Shown: positions 28,350 to 38,178 of the stretch, piece after piece
Numbering within the stretch: position 1 is the first letter of the stretch
How the letters are laid out: the number at the start of each line of letters is the position of its first letter
DNA from: Prionace glauca
Lineage: Eukaryota > Chordata > Chondrichthyes > Carcharhiniformes > Carcharhinidae
DNA length: 64,000 bases
Direction: 5' to 3'
Assembly (NCBI GenBank): GCA_037974335.1
Contig: CM075729.1
Coordinates: forward strand, 106,604,515 to 106,668,514
Notes under the pieces: model-generated
Told to the model about the DNA's origin: nothing
Database searches by the model: none
What the model saw: only the letters and a program-made list of their open reading frames with translations
Program-made: the position numbers and the translations under genes

Positions 28350-31300
28350 GGTGGCGTTCTCTGGGCTGCTGCCGGTGCCTGGGGCTAGCAGAGCTAGAAA
28401 TAATGAGATACTCCAACTAAATGCGTGGTTGAAGGATTGGTGTAGGACAGACGGTTTTATATTCATAGACCACTGGGAAGTCTTTATGAAAGAGGGACAA
28501 ATATACAAGAGGGATGGGGTACAGTTAACTGGGAAGGGCATGCCTATCTTAGCTGGAAGGTTAGCTGGAGTGTTTCGGCAGGGTTTAAACTAATATGGAG
28601 GGGGGATGAGGTGGACGGAACTGGGATTGGGGATAGGGTAAGCCCCTATCCCCAATCCCCAAGGAAGAAGGATTGGATTGTTTCTGAGGGTATTCGGTCC
28701 ATGTGTTTCAATGCTAGGAGTGTGACTGGCAAAACAGATGAACTGAAGGCATTAATGTTCGAAAGAAAGTTGGAAGTGGTGGCGGTGACAGAGACTTGGT
28801 TAAAGGAAGGGCAGTTGAATGTTCCTGGTATAAGTGTTTCAGGCGTGATAGGGGTAGGTCGCTGAGAGGTGGGGGAGTGGCGTTGTTAGTTAAGGATTGC
28901 ATCATAGCAGTGCAGAGGGAGGGAGGTATAGAGGATATAGGAATCGAGTCGCTATGTATGGGTGGAGTTGAGGAATAGGAAGGGAGATGTTACTATGTTG
29001 GGTGTGTACTACAGACCGCCCAACAGCCCGAGGGCTGTGGAAGAAGAGATAAGCAGGGACATTCTAGATAAGTGCAGGAAGAATAGGGTGGTGGTAGTGG
29101 GAGATTTTAATCTCCCCGGGGTAGATTGCCGAGATCAGAGGGTGCTGACGGGGAGGAATTTGTACAGTGTGTAATGGAAGGATCCCTGGAGCAATATGTG
29201 GATAGCCCGACCAGAGAGGGGGCTATACGGGACTTGGTTCTGGGGAATGAGCCTGGGCAGGTGGTTGACGTTGAAGTAGGAGAGCATGTGGCTAACAGTG
29301 ACCACAACTCTGTCTGGTTTAAGATATTAATGGATAAAGATGAAGCCTGTCCTAAGGGGAGGGTGTTAAACTGGGGGAGGGCTAGATACAACCGGATTAG
29401 GCAGGATCTTAAAGATACGGACTGGGGTAAGCTGTTTGATGGCAGGTCGACGCTGGGAATGTGGGAGTCTCTCAAGGGAAAACTAAAATCTTTGCAGGAA
29501 AGACATGTGCCGGTCAAGAGGAAGGATGGGAAGGGTAGGATTAGAGAGCGGTCGGTAACTAGGGATATTGAGGACCTGGTCAGGAGGAAGAGGGAGGCGT
29601 ACATTATATCTAGGCATTTGAGGACAGAGATAGCGTTAGAAGAATACAGAGAATGTAGGAGAGAACTTAAAAGGGGCATCAGAAAGGCAAAAAGGGGCCA
29701 CGAAATGGCTTTGGCGGGTAGGATTAAGGAAAATCCTAAGGCATTTTACTCCTATGTTAGAAACAAAAGGATGGTTAGAGGGAAGATTGGTCCTCTCAGG
29801 GACAGAGGAGGGGAACTATGCTTGGAGCCTGGGGGAATGGGGGAGATCTTGAATGAATACTTTGCTTCGGTATTCATGAAGGAGAGGGGCCTGATGTCTG
29901 GTGGTGGTAGTGGGAGATTTTAATCTCCCCGGGGTAGATTGCCGAGAGCTGTGCTTGAGGAGTTTGAGGATCCGTTGAGGGAAATAGTCATCACGAGGGA
30001 AGAGGTGTTGGGACTTTTAGACAGTATAAAGACAGATAAATCTCCGGGGCCTGATGGCATCTATCCCAGGCTGCTATGGGAGGTGAGGGATGAAATTGCT
30101 GGACCTCTGACGCAAATCTTTGTCTCTTCTTTGGACACAGATGAGGTCCCAGAGGATTGGCGGATTGCAAATGTAGTACCATTGTTTAAAAAGAGTCAGA
30201 GGGATAACCCAGGGAATTATAGGCCGGTGAGCTTGACTTCAGTTATAGGCAAGCTAATGGAGAGGAGCCTTAAGGATAGGATGTATGAACATCTGGAGCG
30301 CTGCAATCTGATCAGGGATACGCAGCATAGCTTCGTTACAGGGAGGTCGTGCCTTACGAATCTAGTGGAATTTTTTGAAGGGGTGACAAAAACGGTTGAC
30401 GAAGGACAAGCCGTTGATATCGTCTATATGGATTTCAGTAAGGCGTTTGACAAGGTCCCTCATGGTAGGCTGATAGAAAAGGTGAAGGCTCATGGGATAC
30501 AAGGCCAGGTATGTAGATGGGTGGAGAACTGGCTTGGGAGGAGGAGACAGCGAGTAGTAGTGGAAGGCTCCTTTTCCAATTGGAGGTCTGTCACCAGTGG
30601 TGTGCCGCAGGGCTCGGTACTAGGACCTCTTCTATTTGTAGTATATATTAATGACTTGGAAGAGGTGGGTGTGATCAGCAAATTTGCTGATGACACTAAG
30701 ATGGTTGGATTGGCGGGTACTGAGGAGCAGTGCCTGGCAATGCAACAGGACATAGACAGGCTGGTAGATTGGGCAGATAGATGGCAAATGGAATTTAATC
30801 TGGAGAAATGCGAGGTGATGCACTTTGGCTGGAATAATGTGGAGGGGAGTTATACGATAAAAGGTAGAACTATCCGGAGTATAGATACGCAGAGAGACCT
30901 GGGGGTGCAAGTGCACAAGTCCCTGAAGGTGTCGGTGCAGGTGCAGAATGTGATGAGGAAAGCGTATGGTATGTTAGCCTTCATAGGAAGGGGTATAGAA
31001 TATAAGAGTAGGAGTCTGATGTTGCCGTTGTATAGAACATTGGTTAGGCCTCACTTGGAGTACTGCGTCCAGTTCTGGTCGCCGTACTACCGGAAGGATG
31101 TAGAGATCCTGGAGAGAGTGCAGAGGAGATTTACCAGAATGCTGCCTGGTATGGAAGGGCTGTCTTACGAGGAAAGATTGAACGAACTTGGGCTGTTTTC
31201 CCTTGAGAGACGTCGGCTGAGGGGGGATCTAATAGAGGTTTATAAGATTATGAAGGGGATAGATAGAGTAAATGGTGGTAAGCTTTTTCCGCTATTAGAA

Positions 31301-32046
31301 ATGGATAGAACGAGGGGTCACGGGCTTAGGGTGAGGGGGGCTAGGTATAAAACAAATATTAGAGGGCAGTTTTTCACGCAAAGGGTAGTGGGGGTGTGGA
31401 ATGCACTGCCGAGTAAGGTGGTGGAAGCAGGCACGCTAGGGTTGTTTAAGAGTCACTTGGACAGCCACATGAGCGGTCTTCATATAGGGGGATATAGCAG
31501 GCCTTACTAATCTTTGTAGGCTTGGGATTCCGTTTTTGCCTCAGGGATGTTCCAGTCTTTGCCTGTTTAATAATGAATTTTTTGTCTCTACAGGCATTTA
31601 AGTCCACCTTGTTGACCAGCAAGGGGCATGCATGCGGCAGGTTGTAGTGGGCTGCTCTTGGATGTTGCTTCGGGAGTTGCCTATTGCTTCATGTCGTTAG
31701 TGTGCTTAAACTGGATCATCTCAAGGGCAACATGACAGCTCAGAGACTATCTCTGTTGCTGTGCGAACACATGGATTTGGGTCTGTGTCTGTGGGAGTTT
31801 GCGCGTTCTCCCCGTGGTTGCGTGGGTTTCCTCCGGGTGCTCCGGTTTCCTCCCACATCTCAAAGATGTGCTTTTAAAGGCTGATTGATTGGGTAACAAA
31901 TTGTGCCTGTATTGGACCTCCCTGATCCTCGCACATTCGGCGTGGACTAAAATCATGAATAGGTCACTGAGACAATGGGACGGCGGCGCGGGCTCGTTGG
32001 GCCGAAGGGCCTGTTTCCCGTGCTGTGTTGTTCTTTGTTCTTTGTT
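28350..32046 (+). mobile_element. CR1-type LINE, almost full length
   Basis: From 5': the end of the ORF1 esterase-like (SGNH) domain at 28361-28590 (LNAWLKDWC, FIDHWEVF, KRDGVQLTG, FRQGLN), where the catalytic-type D-x-x-H reads DGVQ, so His is lost; the endonuclease (FNARSVTGKTDEL near 28710, VVAVTETWLKEG near 28775, GVYYRPPNSPRAVEE near 29003, VVVVGDFNLPGVD near 29090, NSDHNSVWF near 29295); the linker to about 29895; and an RT frame of 523 codons at 29939-31510 (GPDGIYPRLL, NYRPVSLTSVIGKLME, IVYMDFSKAFDKVP, TSGVPQGSVLGPLLF, SKFADDTKM, LEYCVQFWSPYYRKD). The 3' UTR ends in 'ttctttgttctttgttc'. The RT frame is unbroken, but the endonuclease part is split by frameshifts, so it is not autonomous. 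It sits inside a SINE (28312-28349 / 32047-32172). Confidence 0.93.
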
Positions 32047-32172
32047 CACTCAGAGGAAATCCACGCAGACGCGGGAGGAATGTACAAACTCCACACAGAT
32101 AGTGAGCTGAGGCTGGAATTGAACCTGGGTCCTTAGTGCTGTGAGGCCTCAGTGTTAACCACTGTGCCACAT
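32047..32172 (-). mobile_element. tRNA SINE, right half (split by CR1)
   Basis: Continues the SINE body from 28349: 'actcagaggaaatccacgca' to the complement of the B box ('ggaattgaacctgggtcc') and of the head ('gttaaccactgtgccac'). Confidence 0.8.
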
Positions 32173-32547
32173 TCAATTATAACTTTCTAAAAGGGATACG
32201 TGGAAGGGAAACATTGACAGAGCTTGGGGGAGGTTAAGGTGTGATGGACAACCTTGGGTAGCTCTTGCAAAGCAGCAGCTCAAGTGAGATGGGCTGAATG
32301 GCCATATTCTGGGCTGTATCATTCCAAGATCATTATGTTCTATTCCAATGTGTGTCAAGTAATAAACAGTGCAAAGGGAAGATCTATCCCCCCCACACAC
32401 CCTTAATCCCAGCTCTAAGTCGTGATTAGGAAAACGACCGAATGTTTCAAGCTTTTTAAGGCAGTGTGTATTTTAAATTTTTTTTTAGAAAGATTTCTTT
32501 CATGTTTACAATAATATTGAAGAAGTTGATGCAGCAATCTTTACTTT
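32173..32547. other. No gene seen
   Basis: Anonymous DNA with a fragment of SINE 3' wording ('gatgggctgaatggccatat') near 32288-32307. Confidence 0.4.
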
Positions 32548-34435
32548 GATTTTTTGATTCGATTTATTATTGTCACATGTATTGGAATGCAGTGAAAAGT
32601 ATGAGGGCCAATTCTCCCAGCCCACTCCGCTGCTCTAATAGTGCAATGAACTGGGAGACATAAACAGAAACAGTTTAATAGGTTCCCTGCTGACTGCCAC
32701 GGTCCCCAAGCGCCTTTGGCCTCCGGAATTCTGGTGTCATTAGTTCCATGCTGATTTCTAGCACGGAGCTGATGATGCCAGCATTAAAATATTTTAAGTT
32801 GAATTTCAATGTCATAACTTGGCCCGGAACTGAAGTCTCCGGGCCCACTAGCCTCACCCCATGCCCTGCCCCTCGTCAGCGGGGTTTACAATAGCTCCCC
32901 ACTCATAGGGAACTGACAGCCCGACCCTGCTGGAGTGAAGGGAGGCCATTGGAGGCCTCCCAGAAGCTCAGGGTAAGGAGGAGCCCACCACCTAGACATT
33001 GCCACACTGGCTCCCTGGCATTGCTCAAGGGGCAAAGCGGCAATGGACAGAGAGCACCATGGCATTGTCCACCGGGCATCAGGCAGTGACAAGGGGAGAG
33101 AGTCAGAGAAGGATGAGGCCTATGTGGATAGATTAGTGGTGTGGGGGGTCCCACTGCCACTCTGCAGTCAGGATCAGTGATAGAAAGAGGGAAGAGCTGA
33201 TTGGGGCTAGCTTTAGGATTGAGGGGGGGAAATGGTTTGGCCTGCTGGGGGGGTTTGGGACACCGGGATGGGGGGTTGGCATCAGGTCTGTGGGAGAGAG
33301 GTGGAATCAGGAGATTGGTACTTCCAGGGGCATGTCGGGGGGGGGGTTGCGGAGAAGTGGGAGATCGAGATGAGCATTGGGGAGCGGTTAGGGCTGGCCT
33401 GGGGCCTTCCAGGAAAAAGTCTGACAACACCAGGTTTTAGTCCAACTGATTTATTTGATAATATTCTCAAATAAATCGGTTGGACTAAAACCTGGTGTTG
33501 TCAGACTTTTTACTGTGTTTACGCCAGTCCAACGCCGGCATACCCACATCATGCCTTCCAGGAAGCCAGTGAAAAGGGAGGCTCAGAGGGACAGCATTGT
33601 GGGGCAGGATGCTTATACTTTTCATACTGTTCATATCTTCTCTCTGACAGTGTCGATGCATGTGCGATGGCCCACTCAGCACTAAGTTGCCAGCCTGTCC
33701 AGCAGGGACAGGCCCTGACCGTTGATTCTTGGTATGATGCATGCTTGGGCACTCTGCAGTGCTCAGGGTGTGCAAGATTCATTTTGAAAAATCCGCTAAA
33801 ATACCAGCAGGATTTACTCCAGTTTTTATGCAAATTCAGCACTCAGAATTTTTTTGAGAATCATGCCCATTGTTTTTGCACGCTATAGTTACAAAGCATA
33901 CCGTTCATAGAGTATATAAGGCAGAATTAAAGGAGACAGTGCAGAATATAGTGTTACAGTTACATATAGGGTGCAGAGAAAGATCAGCTTAATAAATGGT
34001 AGGTCCATTCAAAGGTTTGATGGCAGCACGGAAGAAGCTGTTCTTGATATCAGACTTTTGAATCTTCTTCCCGACAGACGAACGTGGAAGACAGGATGTC
34101 CAGGGTGCATGGGATCCTTGATTATATCGGCTGCTTTTCCGAGACAGCAGGAAGTGAAGACAGAGTAAATGGATTGGGTTATATTTGCGATCCTTCGAAG
34201 TTCCTTGTGGTCTTAGTCACAGCATGTGTCATACCAAGTGTAATACATTCAGAAAGGATGCTTTCTATGGTGCATCTATAGAGATTGGTGAGAGTCATAG
34301 CAGACATGCCAAATTTCCTCAGCCTTCTGAGAAATTAGAGGTGTTGGTTAGTTTCTTAACTATAGCACTGGTACGGAGGGACCCAAACAGGTTGTCAATG
34401 ATCTGGATCCCTGGTGAACTTGACACCTCTTTACT
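32548..34435 (-). mobile_element. Rex1/L2-like LINE (minus strand), interrupted
   Basis: The 3' end is at 32548-32605 ('gatttattattgtcacatgt', 'gtgaaaagtatga'). Coding remains lie at 33890-34435, where the minus strand gives [16 protein letters not shown]- and KTTRNFEGS-type pieces, as in the copy at 17345-18815. The part between (32606-33889) is not LINE: it is GC-rich anonymous DNA with a hairpin retroposon at 33416-33552. Confidence 0.65.
33416..33552 (+). mobile_element. Hairpin retroposon copy 2
   Basis: Two arms of about 50 bases ('aaagtctgacaacaccaggt' and 'acctggtgttgtcagacttt') around a short loop, then the one-sided extension ending 'ccggcatacccacatcat'. Flanked by a perfect 12-base duplication, 'gccttccaggaa' (33404-33415 and 33553-33564). 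Confidence 0.88.
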
Positions 34436-34489
34436 CCCATTAATTTACCACTAACAAGTGATGGAAATACCCTTCTTTGTTATGGGTCC

Positions 34490-34640
34490 CATGTGTCTGT
34501 TGGTAGTGCAGCTGTCTCAGAATCACAGAAGGTCAAGGTTCAACTCCCACTCAAGGGCCTGCGCACACAAATCAAAGCAAACACTTGACAGCAGGACTGT
34601 CAGAAGTATTTACCTTTCAGATGAGAAGTTAAACTACAAA
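34490..34640 (+). mobile_element. tRNA-headed SINE fragment
   Basis: 'tctgttggtagtgcagctgt' and 'gtcaaggttcaactcccact' resemble tRNA A and B boxes, followed by 'tacctttcagatgagaagtt'. Confidence 0.5.
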
Positions 34641-35470
34641 GAGGTGCAAGAGGTCAGCTATGATTTGTTTGATTGGCAAAGTGGCTTGAGGGGTCGAATG
34701 GTTTACTTGCTCCTAATGTTCCTCAGCAGACCAGGAAAGCTGTTGCTGGTGCTCTGGCTAATACCTCAATCAACGTCTCCATACTAAAAAAAATTATCTG
34801 GTTATCATCACATTCATAGAAATTTTGTGTCAGCTACATTTTCTACATCACAATGTTTGCTGTACTTCAATAAGCATTTTATTGGCTGTAAAGAATTGGC
34901 TTAAATATGTCCAGTAGTCTTCTGTGAGTGATGCATTTTGGGAGGACTATCAAGGTCGTGGAATTCTTAATAAATGGTAAGATGCTAGGAAGTATAGAGG
35001 ACCAGAGAGGTTTTAGAGTTCTTATTGCTGATTACTAGCTAATTACAGGAGATTCAGAATATGTTATGATCACTTTATTTTTCAAGTATATCCAGGGAGA
35101 GTACTATCTCAGCATGCTCTGCCCAGCTGAAGACCCATGACATATATTTTGCAGTGAAAAGTCATGTAAGCAGTATATTGTTTTAAATTCCCGCAGTGCC
35201 TATTTCAGATTCATATTTCACAGACATCATGAGGCAGGATGTCTGTTGCTCCAAGAATGATTTGTTATTACTAGGCTTGACCTTGTACTGTTCACTTGAG
35301 GTGGTACAAAGGTCATAGGCATACAAGCTAGCTGTTCACCCACAGAAGCAGGTTTGTTTATATCAACATGTTCTTTTCCCCTGAATGTAGAATTTTACTT
35401 AAAGTTTCTAACAGTTTTACACAGATTCCCTAGTCCATTGTGGTGAGACTTTTATTGAGAACCCTTTATG
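34641..35470. other. No gene seen
   Basis: AT-rich anonymous DNA without a recognised repeat or coding stretch. Confidence 0.45.
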
Positions 35471-35473
35471 GGC

Positions 35474-35794
35474 AACATCGTGGCACAGTGGTTAGCACTG
35501 CGGCCTCACAGCACTAGCGACCCAGGTTCTATTCCAGCCTCAGGTCACTGTCTGTGTGGAGTTTATACATTCCTCCCATGTCAAGTGGATTGTCTCTGGG
35601 TGCACTGGTTTCCTCCCACAGTCCAAAAACATGCAAGCTTGGGTGGATTGGCCATGATAAATTGCCCCTTAATATTAGGGAGATTAGCAGGACAAATGTA
35701 TGGGGTGACAGGGATAGGGCCTGGGTGGGATTGTTATCAATGTAGAGTCAATGGGCCAAAAGGCCTCCTTCTGCACTGTAGGGATTCTATGATT
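35474..35794 (+). mobile_element. tRNA SINE, near full length
   Basis: Head 'gtggcacagtggttagcact', B-box-like 'ggttctattcc', body, 'aatgggccaaaaggcctcct', and the end 'gtagggattctatga'. Confidence 0.88.
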
Positions 35795-35929
35795 TTGATC
35801 CCTTAATAACACATACCCGTGCTGTCTGAATTAATTATATAATTTTAATATAATTGAAATTATATTGCAATTTCCTTTATTGCAATATAAGGAATTGCAA
35901 TAAACTATATTCATTAATTCCCTCTAAAA

Positions 35930-37205
35930 GGGTACATATCCAAAGGCCCCTGAAGGCAGCAGGATAAGTAGATAAGGTGGTTAAAAAAACAAATGGAATG
36001 CTTGCCTTTAATTGACAAGGCATAGACTATAAGAGCAGGGAGGTTATGATGAAGCTGTATAAAACACTTGATAGACCACAACTTGAGTACTGTATGCAAT
36101 TCTGATCACCACAATAAAGTAAGAGTGTGATTGCACCAGAAAGAATGCAAAGGAGGTTCATCAGGATATTGCTGGAGAGTTTTACATTTGAAGAGATGCT
36201 GCTGGATTGTTTTCCTTAAAGCAGAGAAATCTGATGAGGGAGCTCATCGAAGTGTACAAAATTATAAGAGATACAGATAGGGCAATAAGGAAAAAATTTT
36301 CTCTGCTTCGTAAAGGGGTCAATAACTAGGGGGCATAGAATTAAGGTGTTAGCACGAGTGGGCGAAACGACCATTACAGACTCAGGATGAAGTTCAATAA
36401 TGGCACAGCTTTATTTTCTTTTACGTCGACGGAGAAGCACAGTCAGGGCATACAATCGGACTGTCCCGAAAGCGCTCTGTCCGTCCCCTCGCAGCAGGCT
36501 ATAGTTATACCTGAACTTTGGTGCAGTATGCAATTCAAATACTAATACTTTATTTACAGTATTCGACCTTAGCCATCCTGTCTCGATGTTTCCAAGTGTT
36601 GAGGAAATTGTTTTAAGTGTGTGTTAATTGTTTTGTCTGATTGGTTATTTAATAGTCTAGAATCTCCGGGGTTTGAACCATAGGTGTGTCATTGATCTCA
36701 AAAGAGGTTTTGAGGGGCCAGGAAGGTTTCCTTAATTATGCTAATTTTAGGTGTCTCCATGGGTTGTTTGACTGTTTTAAAGGTGCTGATTTTGATGGGG
36801 TGGAGATTTAGTTCCTGTCGGTGCCATCCTGTTCAGCTAGCCCTCATTTGCATTCTAAAAGCATGCTCTTGCCTACTGATCGGTGTCTGTTACTTTGTGA
36901 TTCTTAGTGGAGGGGCTCTGAGGGTAACTTTAGTCTGCTTCCCATTTGTGTGCCCAATTTCATAAAATTTGTTGTCCGATAACAAAGGTAAGAGCAGGAG
37001 ATAAGGAAAAACAGAGGGTGGTGGCAATCTGGAACACTATCTGAAAAGGCGAGAGAGGCAGGAACCCTCACAAAATTTAAGCATTTAGATGAGCACTTGC
37101 AATGCCATAACATACGAGGCTATGGAGCAAGTGTGGGAAAAAGGATTAGAATAGGTGTTTGATGGCCAACACAGACATGTTGGGCCTCAGGTCCTCTTTC
37201 TGTGC
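35930..37205 (+). mobile_element. CR1-type LINE 3' part, split by a solo LTR
   Basis: The two pieces 35930-36346 and 36985-37205 join in CR1 order: C-terminal RT (ending near 'gggggcatagaattaagg'), then 'aaggtaagagcaggagataa' to 'gttgggcctcaggtcctctt'. Old and heavily mutated. The LTR landed in it later. Confidence 0.75.
36347..36984 (-). mobile_element. Solo LTR (retrovirus-like or LTR retrotransposon)
   Basis: A 638-base block with TGTTA...TAACA ends and a 4-base target duplication AAGG (36343-36346 and 36985-36988), inserted in a CR1 copy. On the minus strand an 'aataaa' motif lies close to the 3' end, as expected for an LTR, which gives the orientation. No internal genes accompany it, so it is a solo LTR left by recombination. 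Family is not determined. It is younger than the eroded CR1 that holds it. Confidence 0.8.
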
Positions 37206-37214
37206 TATAAAATG

Positions 37215-37680
37215 AATTATGAATTTTAGGAATGTGATGGAATACTCTCCACTTGCCTGGATGAGTGCATCTTCAACAATATTCAAGAACCAGACAGCAT
37301 CCAGGACAAAGAAATCATGCTCGATTGCTAACCCCTTCCACAAACATTCACTCCCTCCACCACCATAAACCACAGCAGCTGTGTGACTGTCTATAAGATG
37401 CACTGCAGAAATTCCTGAGGGAGCGCCTTCCAAATCCGCAATCTTTACCATCTAAGACAAAAGCAGTAGATACCTGGAAACATCACAACCTGGAGGCTCC
37501 AAGTCACTCACCATCCTGACTTGGAAATAAATCACCTTTTCTTCATCGTCCTTGGGTCAAAGTCCTGGAAGTCCCCACCCTAACAGCACTGTGAGTGTAC
37601 CGATATCTCAGGAACTGCAGGGGTTCAAGGGCATCTAGGGATGGGCAAGACTTGCTGGTCCAGCCCACAACCCCTAATTG
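37215..37680 (+). mobile_element. LINE family X, 3' end
   Basis: Shares 'tgatggaatactctccactt' ... 'ttcaacaatattcaagaa', 'tcactcaccatcctgacttg' and a degraded 'gatgggcaagacttgctggt' end with the other family-X copies. It stops about 45 bases before the interferon-response-like element of the TRIM gene. Confidence 0.75.
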
Positions 37681-37726
37681 AAAGGAAATGTTCGCCAATT
37701 TGCTCTTTGACCTTCAAAGCAATGAA

Positions 37727-37742
37727 GAAATGAAAGTGAAAA
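37727..37742 (+). promoter_or_regulatory. ISRE / IRF-binding-like element
   Basis: 'gaaatgaaagtgaaaa' contains GAAAGTGAAA (37732-37741), an exact fit to the GAAANNGAAA core of interferon-stimulated response elements, extended by another GAAA repeat upstream. It lies 23-38 bases before the TRIM start codon. Many vertebrate TRIM genes are interferon-induced, so the position makes sense. Being so near the ATG, it would be in the core promoter or the 5' UTR. Confidence 0.6.
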
Positions 37743-37764
37743 TGTGGATTCCGGCACAGTGAAC

Positions 37765-38178
37765 ATGGCTGCTAACAAGCAGATCTTAACCCTGAGTGAG
37801 GATTTAACCTGCTCCATCTGCCTGGCTCTGTTTGTGGAGCCGGTGCGGCTGGACTGTGAGCACAACTTCTGTAAATCCTGTATCCAGAAGTGTTGGGAAA
37901 GCCGGAAGAAGAAGTTTTCCTGCCCGGAATGTCGGACAGTTTTCCCCCAGAGGTCATTTAAAAATGCCAGGGTGTTGGCCAATCTCTGTGAGAAAGCCAG
38001 ACAGCTGGAAGTGAAGCCGGCACCACGGGCGGTGGACTCTCACTGTGAGGAACACGATGAGAAGCTGAAACTCTTCTGTGAGGACGATCAGACTCTGGTC
38101 TGTGTCGTTTGTAGAGACTCACCCTCACACTCAGGACACAGTTTCCTGCCCGTGGCAGACGCGGTGAGAAAGTACAAG
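37765..38178 (+). CDS. TRIM exon 1: RING and B-box2
   Basis: 138 codons, phase 0 donor 'tacaag|gtaagg'. RING zinc ligands C16, C19, C31, H33, C36, C39, C53 and C56 (CSIC, CEHNFC, CPEC) are all present. B-box2 ligands C94, H97, C105, D108, C113, C116, H122 and H125 are all present. Nothing is missing, so E3 activity is plausible. Confidence 0.97.

Noticed and set aside
36347-37205. A larger LTR element with internal genes
   Set aside because: Both sides of the LTR continue the same CR1 copy, so nothing internal is present.
37744-37764. Upstream TRIM start giving seven more residues (DSGTVN...)
   Set aside because: The codon at 37744 is GTG; the first in-frame ATG, with good context, is 37765. 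The ATG at 37742 is out of frame and soon stops.
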